DNA from: Streptomyces turgidiscabies Car8
GTDB taxonomy: Bacteria; Actinomycetota; Actinomycetes; Streptomycetales; Streptomycetaceae
Reading direction: 5' to 3'
DNA: 54,494 nucleotides
Assembly (NCBI RefSeq): GCF_000331005.1
Contig: NZ_AEJB01000515.1
Coordinates: 1-54,494 of the forward strand
Under the pieces are notes generated by a model, which was not told where the DNA came from, ran no database searches, and saw only the letters and a program-made list of their open reading frames with translations. The first letter of the stretch is position 1. Every line of letters starts with the position of its first letter. Below are positions 1 to 7,932 of this stretch, one piece after another. A program made the translations under genes and the position numbers.

Positions 1-98
1 CCGCCGTCCGCGACACGGTCAACGCGATTCTGTGGGGTGGGCCACACGGGACCCGGACGTCCGGGATCCCGGATGCGCGATAGCCTGACGGCCGGATC

Positions 99-116
99 TC
101 TCTTGACGCCAAGAGA
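99..116. promoter_or_regulatory. Palindrome upstream of mdh, candidate MarR/TamR-type operator
   Basis: Seven-base arms TCTCTTG and CAAGAGA flank a 4-base spacer, centred about 70 bp before the mdh start. The size and the TTG/CAA core resemble operators of MarR-family regulators of the PecS/TamR type, some of which control citric-acid-cycle genes in Streptomyces. The palindrome is seen directly; the regulator is inferred. Confidence 0.45.
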
Positions 117-176
117 TCGATCATCCGAACCCCGGGGCAGCGACGCCCCACCGCCAGCTGTCATACGGAGAACGCC

Positions 177-1166
177 ATGACCCGCACTCCCGTGAACGTC
201 ACCGTCACCGGCGCGGCCGGCCAGATCGGTTACGCCCTCCTCTTCCGCATCGCCTCCGGCCAGCTGCTCGGCGCGGACGTGCCGGTCAGGCTCCGCCTCC
301 TGGAGATCACCCCGGCGCTCAAGGCCGCCGAGGGCACCGCCATGGAGCTGGACGACTGCGCCTTCCCGCTGCTCCAGGGCATCGACATCACGGACGACCC
401 GAACGTGGCCTTCGACGGCGCGAACGTGGGCCTGCTGGTCGGCGCCCGCCCCCGTAGCAAGGGCATGGAGCGCGGTGACCTCCTGGAGGCCAACGGCGGC
501 ATCTTCAAGCCCCAGGGCAAGGCCATCAACGACAACGCCGCGGACGACATCAAGGTCCTCGTCGTCGGCAACCCGGCCAACACCAACGCGCTGATCGCCC
601 AGGCCGCCGCCCCGGACGTACCGGCCGAGCGGTTCACCGCGATGACCCGCCTGGACCACAACCGCGCGCTCACGCAGCTGGCGAAGAAGACGGGCTCGAC
701 GGTCGCCGACATCAAGCGTCTGACGATCTGGGGCAACCACTCCGCCACCCAGTACCCCGACATCTTCCACGCCACCGTCGGGGGCAAGAACGCCGCCGAG
801 GTCGTCAGCGACGAGAAGTGGCTCGCCGAGGACTTCATCCCGACCGTCGCCAAGCGCGGCGCCGCGATCATCGAGGCCCGTGGCGCGTCCTCGGCCGCGT
901 CCGCCGCCAACGCCGCCATCGACCACGTGTACACGTGGGTCAACGGCACGGCGGACGGCGACTGGGCCTCCATGGGTATCCCGTCCGACGGCTCGTACGG
1001 TGTCCCGGAGGGCCTCATCTCCTCCTTCCCGGTCACCACGAAGGACGGAGTCTACGAGATCGTCCAGGGCCTGGACATCAACGAGTTCTCCCGCGCCCGC
1101 ATCGACGCCTCCGTGCAGGAGCTGTCGGAGGAGCGCGACGCGGTCCGCGCCCTCGGTCTCATCTGA
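177..1166 (+). CDS. mdh: Malate dehydrogenase
   Basis: NAD-dependent malate dehydrogenase, cytosolic, interconverting malate and oxaloacetate in the citric acid cycle. The 329 residues match the usual length of this family. The N-terminus carries the Rossmann motif GAAGQIGY. The substrate-binding and catalytic region includes LDHNRA and WGNHSATQYPD, whose His is the expected proton acceptor. The ATG at 177 follows a GGAGA ribosome site. A palindrome lies upstream and a strong hairpin follows the stop, so the gene is probably a single transcription unit. Identification is secure. Confidence 0.97.
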   Translation: MTRTPVNVTVTGAAGQIGYALLFRIASGQLLGADVPVRLRLLEITPALKAAEGTAMELDDCAFPLLQGIDITDDPNVAFDGANVGLLVGARPRSKGMERGDLLEANGGIFKPQGKAINDNAADDIKVLVVGNPANTNALIAQAAAPDVPAERFTAMTRLDHNRALTQLAKKTGSTVADIKRLTIWGNHSATQYPDIFHATVGGKNAAEVVSDEKWLAEDFIPTVAKRGAAIIEARGASSAASAANAAIDHVYTWVNGTADGDWASMGIPSDGSYGVPEGLISSFPVTTKDGVYEIVQGLDINEFSRARIDASVQELSEERDAVRALGLI

Positions 1167-1184
1167 GTCCCAACAGCTTTTCTC

Positions 1185-1221
1185 CCGGGCCCCGTTCAGG
1201 CTTTCGCCGGACGGGGCCCGG
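1185..1221 (+). terminator. Hairpin terminator after mdh
   Basis: An 11-bp perfect stem, CCGGGCCCCGT paired with ACGGGGCCCGG, closes a 15-base loop just after the mdh stop. There is no clear T-tract, as is common in high-GC actinomycetes. Confidence 0.75.
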
Positions 1222-1359
1222 CCGTGTCCGGGCTTCGCCCCGCGCGCACGGCCGTCGGGCTCTGACAATCCACTGTCCCCGGCACGTCCCGTCCCCCTAT
1301 GCTGATCTGTCGTCAACTGGCCGTCTGACAAGGGCCGTTAACACGCATCGGGGGATTGT

Positions 1360-2214
1360 GTGAGTACCGCGAACGTGCCGCAGCAGCCACAGCCGACACC
1401 AGGCGCCCCGCCCGCCCCGGCGCCCACACCACCGCACGCCAGCGAGGCCACCCGGCTGCTGTGCGCCGGCACCTATCTGGACTCCCACTACCGCGACCGG
1501 GTCATCGAGGAACTGCACCTCAACGAACAGCGGGCTCGCTGGGAGGAGCCGGAACCGGGCAGCGCCGTCGGCATCGACCTCGGTCTCACGCACTTCGCGG
1601 TCCTCTCCGACGGTACGAAGATCGACAGTCCGAGGTTTCTGCGTCGCGCGGAGAAGAAACTGAAGAAGGCGCAGCGGGAGCTGTCCCGTAAGCGGAAGGG
1701 ATCGAAGAACCGGGCCAAGGCCCGCGTGAAGGTCGCCCGCGCCCACGCGGCTGTGGCCGATGCGCGCAAGGAGTTCCATCACCAGCTCTCCACGAAGTTG
1801 ATCCGCGAGAACCAAGCGGTCGCGGTGGAGGACCTGGCGGTCTCGGGACTGGCGCGCACTCGGCTGGCCAAGAGCGTGCACGACGCGGGCTGGGCCCAGT
1901 TCGTGACCATGCTTCAGTACAAGGCGCAGCGGTACGGCCGGACCTTCGTCAGGATCGGCCGGTTCGAGCCGACCAGCCAGGTGTGCTCGGCCTGCGGGTA
2001 TCGGGATGGGCCCAAACCCCTGCATGTACGGGAGTGGACCTGCCCGGCCTGCAATACGCTCCACGATCGCGACCACAACGCCGCGATCAACGTGAAACAG
2101 GCCGCCGGACTGGCGGTATCGGCCTGCGGAGCGCCGGTAAGACCGGGACTTGTCCCGGCACAGCGTGAAGAAGTAGGAAGCCACGGAATCCCTGCCGAGA
2201 GCCATGTCGCGTAG
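1360..2214 (+). pseudogene. tnpB: Truncated TnpB (IS200/IS605 OrfB) fused to a host N-terminus
   Basis: The 284-residue ORF is a chimera. Residues 1 to about 59 are Pro-rich then read ATRLLCAGTYLDSHYRDR, which looks like the start of a Streptomyces host gene next to mdh. From about residue 60 it is the C-terminal two thirds of TnpB. The RuvC residues are visible: D73 in GIDLG, E155 in VEDLA and D236 in DRDHNAA. The zinc finger is C207, C210, C226 and C229. The N-terminal wedge and recognition region of a normal TnpB of roughly 370 to 400 residues is missing, and no TnpA lies nearby. The reading frame across the junction is open. A remnant without guided nuclease activity is most likely. Confidence 0.85.
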
Positions 2215-2280
2215 CGGCACAGCAACCGGCAGGGACGGCCAGAATCCTCGGTCTTCAGCTTCAGATCGAGGAGCATGTCA
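2150..2280 (+). ncRNA. Candidate omega-RNA / right end of the IS605-type element
   Basis: The 3' end of tnpB and the bases after it can fold as expected for a TnpB guide-RNA scaffold. CCTGCCG (2191-2197) pairs with CGGCAGG (2227-2233) around an inner GCC/GGC hairpin, and TCCTCG (2245-2250) pairs with CGAGGA (2267-2272). The element seems to end at about 2280, where the sequence character changes. The guide would then come from the flanking DNA. Assignment rests on position and fold only. Confidence 0.5.
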
Positions 2281-2636
2281 ACTGAAGAACGTGCAGGACG
2301 GGGTGGTCAACGGGGTGCGGGCGCTCGCCGAATCCGGTTAGCAGACCAGCGAGTTCATGCAGAAAATCACCACCATGAACAACAACGGCGACGTGATGAG
2401 CATCGCGCCCGTCGACAGCGGCACCTTCGCCATCGGCAGGAACGCGCGCGCTGTCGCCCACCACGGGCGCGGCGCGGCTACGACGACGAACTGGAGCTCT
2501 TTACCACGGCGTTGGAATGGTTCTGCCCGCCCCATGGCGTCTGCGACCCGGCGATTCCACAGGATTTCGCACCAGAAAATCCCTGAATTCTACGAAATCG
2601 TATGTCTGGCAGGCCTGTTGCGTGCACGCTCAGTAC
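2281..2636. other. Gene-free remnant region after the IS605 element
   Basis: About 356 bp without a convincing gene. Short open stretches change frame: one reads LKNVQDGVVNGVRALAESG then stops at 2338-2340, others are 20 to 60 residues without a ribosome site. The first stretch is in the same frame as the interrupted host gene, so it could be its tail or part of another lost gene. This looks like decayed coding DNA left by the insertion. Confidence 0.4.
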
Positions 2637-3803
2637 ATGAGCGACTACAGGGATGGCTTCCGGGGTGACTACAGGGACGATGTCCCGGCCTATCTGACGG
2701 TCCGGGTCACCGCCCAGGACGGCCCGATCGCGGCCTTCGCCGAGCAGGAGGCGGGGGAGGCCGCGCGGCGGTACCCCGACCTGATGGGAGTGGGCATCCC
2801 CGAGTTCTTCCACGCCAGGGAGTGCGAGACCGGCGGCTGGGAGCTCTACGGCCACGGCAGTGACACACCGCAGGGCTCCCGGGACTCGCTCGGCTCGGTG
2901 TTCCGGATGCGCGCCGGCGAAGCGCACGAGGCCGGGGACGAGGTCGCCCGGCGCAAGTGGACGGCGGCGGCGGAGCGCATGGACCGTGAGGTGGTCAACG
3001 ACGTACGGGTGCGCGGCGAGCGCTTCCGGATCGTACGAGCCTCACGCTTCGTCCGGATGGGACCGAACGGGCCCGAGCCGCCCCGCCCCTCCGACCCGGA
3101 CCCGGCGGAGGTCGGCGAGGCGTACCGGGTGGGACCGCGCACCAAGGGCTTCGTGGTCGACCCCGTCACCGGCACCGGGCTGTCCGACGGCATCCTCAGG
3201 ATGGACCTCATCCAGTTCGTCGGCGTCACGCCCGGCGCGCCGCCGGAGGTCCGGGACGACGCGCGGCGGGCGATCCACACGCATCCGGGCGGGGTGCTGC
3301 TGCCCGCCGTCTACATGATCTCCGAGCGCGTGGACGGCAGTTGGCGCGCGCACGATCCCGGCGCCTCGGACTCCACACCCCAGGGCGCGCGGGACGCCCT
3401 CGCCCACTGGCTGCGCGTGATGGCCCCCTTCACCCTGCGGCTGAGCGAGGAGAAGGCGGCGGAGTACGCGCTGGCCGCCGACCGCGTCGACGAGCGGCGC
3501 TCCAACGTCGCGACCGTCGACGGCATCCGCTACCGGGTCACCCGGGTCGAACGCCTCGTCAGGGTCGGCCCCGACGGTCCCGAGGGCCCACGCCCCTCCG
3601 ACTTCGACCCCGATCCGCCCGTCGACGTACAGACCCGCCGGCTCAAGGAACAGGGCCTGTGGCGGGAGGAGGACGACGAGCCGATTCCACTCAGCGAACG
3701 CACACTGGAGTTGAAGCGCCGGTGGGATGCGGAGGAGGCGCGGAGGCAGGCGGTGCGCGAGAGCAGGAAGAAGGGGCAGGGGACAGGGGCGGGTGGCGGG
3801 TGA
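2637..3803 (+). CDS. DUF5954 family protein
   Basis: A 388-residue soluble protein of a Streptomyces family of unknown function that I recognise as DUF5954. It has an internal repeat: two copies of a unit built around a (R/T)RVxRxVRxGPxGPExPRPSD motif, near residues 130-155 and 305-330, each preceded by a segment ending in an S-TPQG(S/A)RD motif. The tail is rich in Arg, Glu and Lys. No signal peptide or membrane segment is visible. The open frame continues upstream to 2517, but the ATG at 2637 gives the typical N-terminus MSDYRDGFRGDYRDD. Biochemical role unknown. Confidence 0.8.
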   Translation: MSDYRDGFRGDYRDDVPAYLTVRVTAQDGPIAAFAEQEAGEAARRYPDLMGVGIPEFFHARECETGGWELYGHGSDTPQGSRDSLGSVFRMRAGEAHEAGDEVARRKWTAAAERMDREVVNDVRVRGERFRIVRASRFVRMGPNGPEPPRPSDPDPAEVGEAYRVGPRTKGFVVDPVTGTGLSDGILRMDLIQFVGVTPGAPPEVRDDARRAIHTHPGGVLLPAVYMISERVDGSWRAHDPGASDSTPQGARDALAHWLRVMAPFTLRLSEEKAAEYALAADRVDERRSNVATVDGIRYRVTRVERLVRVGPDGPEGPRPSDFDPDPPVDVQTRRLKEQGLWREEDDEPIPLSERTLELKRRWDAEEARRQAVRESRKKGQGTGAGGG

Positions 3804-3918
3804 AGGACCGTGGTCAGGGGCCGTCGGGCGTGGCGAACACGTTGAGCGGCTCCTCGTAGCCGAACCCCAGGTCGGATTCCCGCCAGCTTCCGCCGGTGGG
3901 GCCCGCGATGCTCGACGT

Positions 3919-4659
3919 ATGAACCGACTCGAAGGAAACGTCGCTCTGATCACGGGTGGAAGCCGGGGCATCGGCGCCGCCACGGCGCTCCGGTTGGCGG
4001 AGGAAGGCGCCGACGTCGTCGTCACCTATGAGAACAGCTTGGAGCGTGCTGCCGAGGTCGTGAAGCAGGTCGAGGCCCTGGGGCGTCGCGGTCTGGCCAT
4101 CCAGGCCGACAGCGCGGTCCCCCAGGAACTGACCGCCGCGGTGGACGAGGTCGCCGCGACATTCGGCAGGCTGGACATCCTGGTCAACAACGCCGGTGTC
4201 TTTCTCGTCGGCCCGCTCGACGACCTGGGGCCGGTGGAGATCGACCGCACCCTGGCCGTGAATGTCCGGGCACCGTTCGTGGCGTCACAGGCGGCGGCGC
4301 GTCACATGGGCGACGGCGGACGCATCATCAGCATCGGCAGCAATGTCGCCGGACGCGCGCCGTTCCCGGGCCTGGCGCTGTACTCGATGAGCAAGACGGC
4401 CCTCGTCGGCATGGCAAAGGGCCTGGCCCGGGAACTCGGCCCCCGAGGCATCACGGTCAACGTGGTCCACCCCGGCCCCACCGACACCGACGCCAACCCG
4501 GCGGACGGCCCGAACGCCGAGGCGATCGCCGGCTTCACCGCGGTGGGCCGCTATGCGGAAGCGGCCGAGATCGCGGCCACCGTCGCCCACCTGGCAAGCG
4601 TGGACGGCAGGTACATCACCGGAGCCGAGATCCACGTGGACGGCGGCTTCACGGCCTGA
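3919..4659 (+). CDS. Short-chain dehydrogenase/reductase (SDR, FabG-like)
   Basis: A 246-residue classical SDR, an NAD(P)-dependent oxidoreductase. The cofactor motif TGGSRGIGAAT is near residue 12, NNAG near 90, the catalytic Ser in IISIGSN near 138, and the YSMSK catalytic Tyr/Lys pair near 155. The C-terminus has the usual VDGGF ending. The upstream frame is open to 3727, but the ATG at 3919 starts the standard N-terminus MNRLEGNVALITGG. It stands alone, and its substrate cannot be told from sequence. NADPH preference is suggested by the basic residue in the GSRGIG loop. Confidence 0.93.
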   Translation: MNRLEGNVALITGGSRGIGAATALRLAEEGADVVVTYENSLERAAEVVKQVEALGRRGLAIQADSAVPQELTAAVDEVAATFGRLDILVNNAGVFLVGPLDDLGPVEIDRTLAVNVRAPFVASQAAARHMGDGGRIISIGSNVAGRAPFPGLALYSMSKTALVGMAKGLARELGPRGITVNVVHPGPTDTDANPADGPNAEAIAGFTAVGRYAEAAEIAATVAHLASVDGRYITGAEIHVDGGFTA

Positions 4660-4662
4660 CCG

Positions 4663-4944
4663 TCAGACGCCCTTGACCTCGGCGACGAACGACGCCCAGG
4701 TCGCGGCGGTGAAGAGGACGGCGGGGCCGTGGGGGGCCTTGGAGTCGCGGACGGGGACGATGTCGGTCAGCCCGTTGCCGACCTCGAGGCACTCGCCGCC
4801 GTTGGAGCTGCTGTAGCTGCTCTTGTGCCAGGAGACGGGCAGTTCGCTCGCGCTGATCGTTCCGCCGACTTCGAGGCAGTCGCCGCCGTTGGTGCTGTAG
4901 CTGCTCTTTCGCCACACAACAGACAGCTCGCTTGCGCTGATCAT
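4663..4944 (-). CDS. DUF397 protein with duplicated N-terminal half
   Basis: A 93-residue protein of the DUF397 family, small proteins that in Streptomyces accompany XRE/DUF5753 regulators in WhiJ-like or toxin-antitoxin-like pairs. The family core W-x-KSSYS-NGG-CLEV occurs twice: about residues 10-26 and 39-55. Only the second copy continues into the usual C-terminal part ending SFVAEVKGV. The ATG overlaps the stop of the regulator by four bases, so the two are translationally coupled. The doubling of the family motif is unusual; see findings. Confidence 0.88.
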   Translation of the reverse strand: MISASELSVVWRKSSYSTNGGDCLEVGGTISASELPVSWHKSSYSSSNGGECLEVGNGLTDIVPVRDSKAPHGPAVLFTAATWASFVAEVKGV

Positions 4945-5768
4945 GCGTCTAGCTCCTTCAGATGCCTTCGGATCAACTCGGTCGACGCGTCGGGCGACAG
5001 GGCAACCGCCCTGAGCAGATCATAGGCTCGGATCCCCTCCGCCACCTCGTCCTGGCCAAGGGCTGTTCGGCCTTGGGAGAAGCCGTCCACGAAGAGCACG
5101 TCCGGCCCTTCGTCGAACCCGAGCACGGTGAATGGACCTGCAAGCCCGGGATGCGTGACAACCGTCCGCGGGATGACCTGGATCACCGTGCGGGGATGTT
5201 GGCCCGCCTCCAGCAGACGCTCGAACTGGCCGCGCATCACGGCCTCACCGCCGATGTGCCGCATGAGGACGTACTCGTCGATGATGAACCAGGTGCGAGG
5301 GCGTTCCTCGCGTTCGAAGATCTCCTGCCGGGTCATCCGGGCGGCCACCAGGTCTTCGAGGTTGTCCGGCCGGACTGCGGCCAGCATTGAGCGTGCGTAC
5401 TCCTCGGTCTGCAGCAGGCCGGAGAGGATCTGGCTCTGGAACGACCGGATGGACACGGCGTCCTGCTCCAGTTCCACCACCGGCAGGAACCAGGACGGGT
5501 ACGCATACTGGATGACCAGCGGATGCAGCCGCGCGAAGTGTCCGTCCGTCTTCAGCGCGAGGTCGAGGTCGCGTGCGAGGTCCAGGGACGGCACGCGTTT
5601 CGCCGCCTCCACCTTCGACAGCATGGACTGGGTGGTGTGGGCGAGCTTCGCTGTCTTCTCCTGTGACAGCCCGGCGTTGGTGCGCAGGCGGGTCAACTCC
5701 GTTCCGAAGAAGGCCAGGAGGGACGTAGTCGGGTCGGGGGCCGGGTCGGTCTCGACAGCCATGCGCAA
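4941..5768 (-). CDS. XRE-family regulator with DUF5753 domain
   Basis: A 275-residue DNA-binding protein. A Cro/C1-type helix-turn-helix occupies about residues 25-75 (LSQEKTAKLAHTTQSMLSKVE). A DUF5753 sensor domain follows from about residue 95 (SFQSQILSGLLQTEEYARSML) to the end. Such proteins pair with a downstream DUF397 partner, here overlapping by ATGA. Some pairs influence development or secondary metabolism in Streptomyces. Two matched palindromes immediately upstream are probable operators for autoregulation. Ligand and targets are unknown. Confidence 0.92.
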   Translation of the reverse strand: MRMAVETDPAPDPTTSLLAFFGTELTRLRTNAGLSQEKTAKLAHTTQSMLSKVEAAKRVPSLDLARDLDLALKTDGHFARLHPLVIQYAYPSWFLPVVELEQDAVSIRSFQSQILSGLLQTEEYARSMLAAVRPDNLEDLVAARMTRQEIFEREERPRTWFIIDEYVLMRHIGGEAVMRGQFERLLEAGQHPRTVIQVIPRTVVTHPGLAGPFTVLGFDEGPDVLFVDGFSQGRTALGQDEVAEGIRAYDLLRAVALSPDASTELIRRHLKELDA

Positions 5769-5780
5769 ACCTCCTCCGTC

Positions 5781-5799
5781 ATGACCGGATCCCGGTCAT
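5781..5799. promoter_or_regulatory. Operator-like palindrome ATGACC-N7-GGTCAT, copy 1
   Basis: Eight-base arms ATGACCGG and CCGGTCAT around a 3-base centre, starting 13 bp upstream of the XRE start codon. It shares its outer six bases on each side and its 19-bp length with the second copy. Confidence 0.65.
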
Positions 5800-5810
5800 G
5801 GTGGCCTGCC

Positions 5811-5829
5811 ATGACCCCGATTCGGTCAT
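5811..5829. promoter_or_regulatory. Operator-like palindrome ATGACC-N7-GGTCAT, copy 2
   Basis: Six-base arms ATGACC and GGTCAT around 7 bases. Its centre lies exactly 30 bp from copy 1, about three DNA turns, so dimers would bind the same face. It sits between the XRE gene and the divergent gene at 5944. Confidence 0.65.
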
Positions 5830-5943
5830 GACGTTCTCCCTGGTGAAGCTACCGAGCGGAGCGCAACGCTGTCTCCACAACCGGTAGTTGCCCACCCCAA
5901 AGGGGCACGTGGGCACGGGGACACCTCGGCCTGGGAGAAGCGC

Positions 5944-6360
5944 GTGGAGACAGACAAGTGTGCGGGTACGGCCCCGGAGGCCGGAGCGGTTCTGTACGAC
6001 GTGGAGTTGGAGAAGGTGGGGGAGTACCGGGCGAAGGTCGGCCCGTATCTGCTGCTCCGCCCGCTCGGGGGCGGTCGGGAGTGGGAGGCGGCCCCGGCGG
6101 ACGTACGCCTCGCGACTCCCGCCGAGCAACTGAGCGCCAAGGTGCGGGCGGCGAACGACCAGGCCGTGCGCAACCGGGCGGAACCGGTGAACGGTCCGAG
6201 CCGCGAGGTGTGCCGCCCGCCGGTGCCGGTCCCCGGTTGTACGGAGTGCGCCGAACTCGGCGCCCGACGCGCCACCGCCCGCGCCGGGTTCGACTGGAGC
6301 GGGGAGACGGACGCGAACGTACTGCTCCGCTCCCATCAGCTACGGGAGCACGGCGGATGA
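5944..6360 (+). CDS. Hypothetical protein divergent from the XRE/DUF397 pair
   Basis: A 138-residue protein starting at GTG 5944. Residues 15-60 read as a compact beta-rich unit (GAVLYDVELEKVGEYRAKVGPY, then LRPLGGGREWEA). The second half is charged and contains a CTEC pair. I recognise the general type as a Streptomyces hypothetical often found beside such regulators, but know no function. No signal peptide or membrane segment. It may share the two palindromes with the XRE gene. Confidence 0.65.
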   Translation: METDKCAGTAPEAGAVLYDVELEKVGEYRAKVGPYLLLRPLGGGREWEAAPADVRLATPAEQLSAKVRAANDQAVRNRAEPVNGPSREVCRPPVPVPGCTECAELGARRATARAGFDWSGETDANVLLRSHQLREHGG

Positions 6361-6474
6361 CCCCCGGATGTTCCGCCACGTGCCGTACGGGTCGTCCAGG
6401 ACCCCACGGCGGCGGATATTCCGAGGTTTCTCCCGTGTCGTCCAATTCACGATCACGGGGTCCTCGTCAACGGT

Positions 6475-6480
6475 TACAGT
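6475..6480 (+). promoter_or_regulatory. Candidate -10 box for a leaderless AhpD-like transcript
   Basis: TACAGT ends 6 bases before the ATG at 6487, and no Shine-Dalgarno sequence precedes that ATG. This arrangement suggests a leaderless mRNA. No clear -35 box is seen. Confidence 0.3.
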
Positions 6481-6486
6481 ATTCCC

Positions 6487-6978
6487 ATGACCACCACTGA
6501 AACCGTATCCCGCGTCGCCCTCAAGAAAATCACCCCCGCGGTCTCCGCCTCGATGGGCGCCCTGCACGGCGCCGCCGTTTCCGCAGCGCAGGATGCCAAG
6601 GTCGAACCAGAAATCCTGGAGCTCATCCGGATTCGCGCATCCCAGCTCAACGGCTGCGCGTTCTGCCTCGACATGCACACCAAGGACGCCCGCGCGGCCG
6701 GTGAGACCGAGCAGCGGATCTACGCCCTGAACGCCTGGCGGGAGACCCCCTTCTTCACCGAACGGGAGCGCGCCGCACTGGCGTTGACCGAGGCCGTGAC
6801 CCTGGTGCACGACGGGCACGTCCCCGATGACGTGTACGCCGAGGCCGCCGCCGTCTTCGACGAGGCGCAGGTCGCCGCGCTGATCTGGGCGGCCACCGTC
6901 ATCAACGCCTACAACCGGATAGCCATCGCCACACGCATGGTTCCCGGTGGTTATCAGCCGGTTCAGAAGACCAGCTGA
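6487..6978 (+). CDS. Carboxymuconolactone decarboxylase / AhpD-like protein
   Basis: A 163-residue member of the CMD/AhpD alkylhydroperoxidase-like superfamily. The redox motif is visible as CAFCLDMH near residue 58, with the Cys-x-x-Cys pair and the following His typical of proteins that use thiols to reduce peroxides. Helical packing motifs such as ERAALALTEAVTLV follow. It stands alone between short intergenic regions with a classic terminator downstream. A role in peroxide defence is inferred from family; the actual substrate is unknown. Confidence 0.9.
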   Translation: MTTTETVSRVALKKITPAVSASMGALHGAAVSAAQDAKVEPEILELIRIRASQLNGCAFCLDMHTKDARAAGETEQRIYALNAWRETPFFTERERAALALTEAVTLVHDGHVPDDVYAEAAAVFDEAQVAALIWAATVINAYNRIAIATRMVPGGYQPVQKTS

Positions 6979-6996
6979 AATTGGAAATGGAAAAGC

Positions 6997-7033
6997 AGGG
7001 CAGGGCGATTTTCAATCGGCCTGCCCTATTTTT
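6997..7033 (+). terminator. Rho-independent terminator after the AhpD-like gene
   Basis: AGGGCAGG (6997-7004) pairs with CCTGCCCT (7020-7027), with a further five pairs and one mismatch inside and a TTC loop. An ATTTTT tract follows. It lies between convergent genes. Confidence 0.85.
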
Positions 7034-7052
7034 CGTTCTCGTTTGTTCTCGT

Positions 7053-7880
7053 TTACTCCAGCGGCTCCATGAGGCCCTCCAGCCATTGCCGCCATTCGGC
7101 TGCCCGTATCGCGCCTCCTGCCCGCAGAAGGGGTTTGGTTCCGCCCGTCCATTCCGTCACCGGGCGGATTCCGTGCAGGGCGTTCACCAGCCACACCTCA
7201 CGGTCCTCCAGGTCGGCGAGGGTGCGTTCGCGGTGGGCGACGCGGACGCCGGTGCGCTGGGCCCGCTCCTGGATGAGCGCCGAGGTGACTCCGGCCAGGA
7301 CGGGGAGTTGCGGCGACGGCAGACACAGGGTGTCGTCCTCCCACCAGAGGAGGCTGGAGGTGGCGCCCTCCAGGACCAGGCCCGACGGCGTGATCAGCAC
7401 CGCCTCGTCCGCGCCCTCGGTGGACGCCCGCTGCCGGACCCGGCCCAGGATGTCCAGGTCGGGTCCCTTGCGGCGAGGGACGGTACGCGGGTCGGTCTGG
7501 CCCGCCGCCCAGACCCGTACGCCCGTGCCGAGCGGCGGAGCGTGACGGAGTAGGAGCCTCAACTCCCGCGATTCCGCGCCCAGTTCGACCCGGGGGAACC
7601 ACTCTCCGGTGTGGGGCAGCGCGTCGGTCATGTCGCGCCAGAAGTCCACCAGTTGGCGAAGGGAGGGGCCGCCCGAATCGCCGCACGCCCGCAGGAAACG
7701 CTCCCGGTGCCTGCCCAGGCCGCGTACCCGGCCGTCGCGCAGCAGCCACGAGTCGGCGACCGCCAGTCGCTCACCGAGGGCCGGCACGGAACCGACGGAG
7801 TCCGCCCCGGTCAGCCCCCGGCGCGGCGACCACGCCAACCGCCCTTCCGTGGCCGTTGCTTGTGTTGCTGTTCGCGTCAT
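7053..7880 (-). CDS. Class IV aminotransferase / aminodeoxychorismate lyase-like
   Basis: A 275-residue PLP enzyme of fold type IV. With PabAB in the same operon, the expected job is release of pyruvate from 4-amino-4-deoxychorismate to give 4-aminobenzoate. K138 in RRKGPDL aligns with the PLP lysine of PabC, and GADEAVLITPSGLVLEGATS is the standard following block with its conserved Glu. The ATG at 7880 was chosen over longer in-frame ORF. It is the last gene of the operon, 52 bp after the monooxygenase stop. A branched-chain or D-amino-acid aminotransferase activity is possible but less likely in this context. Confidence 0.87.
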   Translation of the reverse strand: MTRTATQATATEGRLAWSPRRGLTGADSVGSVPALGERLAVADSWLLRDGRVRGLGRHRERFLRACGDSGGPSLRQLVDFWRDMTDALPHTGEWFPRVELGAESRELRLLLRHAPPLGTGVRVWAAGQTDPRTVPRRKGPDLDILGRVRQRASTEGADEAVLITPSGLVLEGATSSLLWWEDDTLCLPSPQLPVLAGVTSALIQERAQRTGVRVAHRERTLADLEDREVWLVNALHGIRPVTEWTGGTKPLLRAGGAIRAAEWRQWLEGLMEPLE

Positions 7881-7932
7881 CAAGTGCTCTTTCTTGATAC
7901 TGCTGATGCCTCTGAATGCCTTGATACCTGGG

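Noticed and set aside
2357..2668. Small ORF beginning MQKITTMNNNG
   Set aside because: No ribosome site, composition drifts along its length and it runs into the DUF5954 start in another frame.
3727..3918. Longer start for the SDR gene
   Set aside because: The extension lacks family similarity and overlaps the DUF5954 gene; ATG 3919 gives the standard N-terminus.
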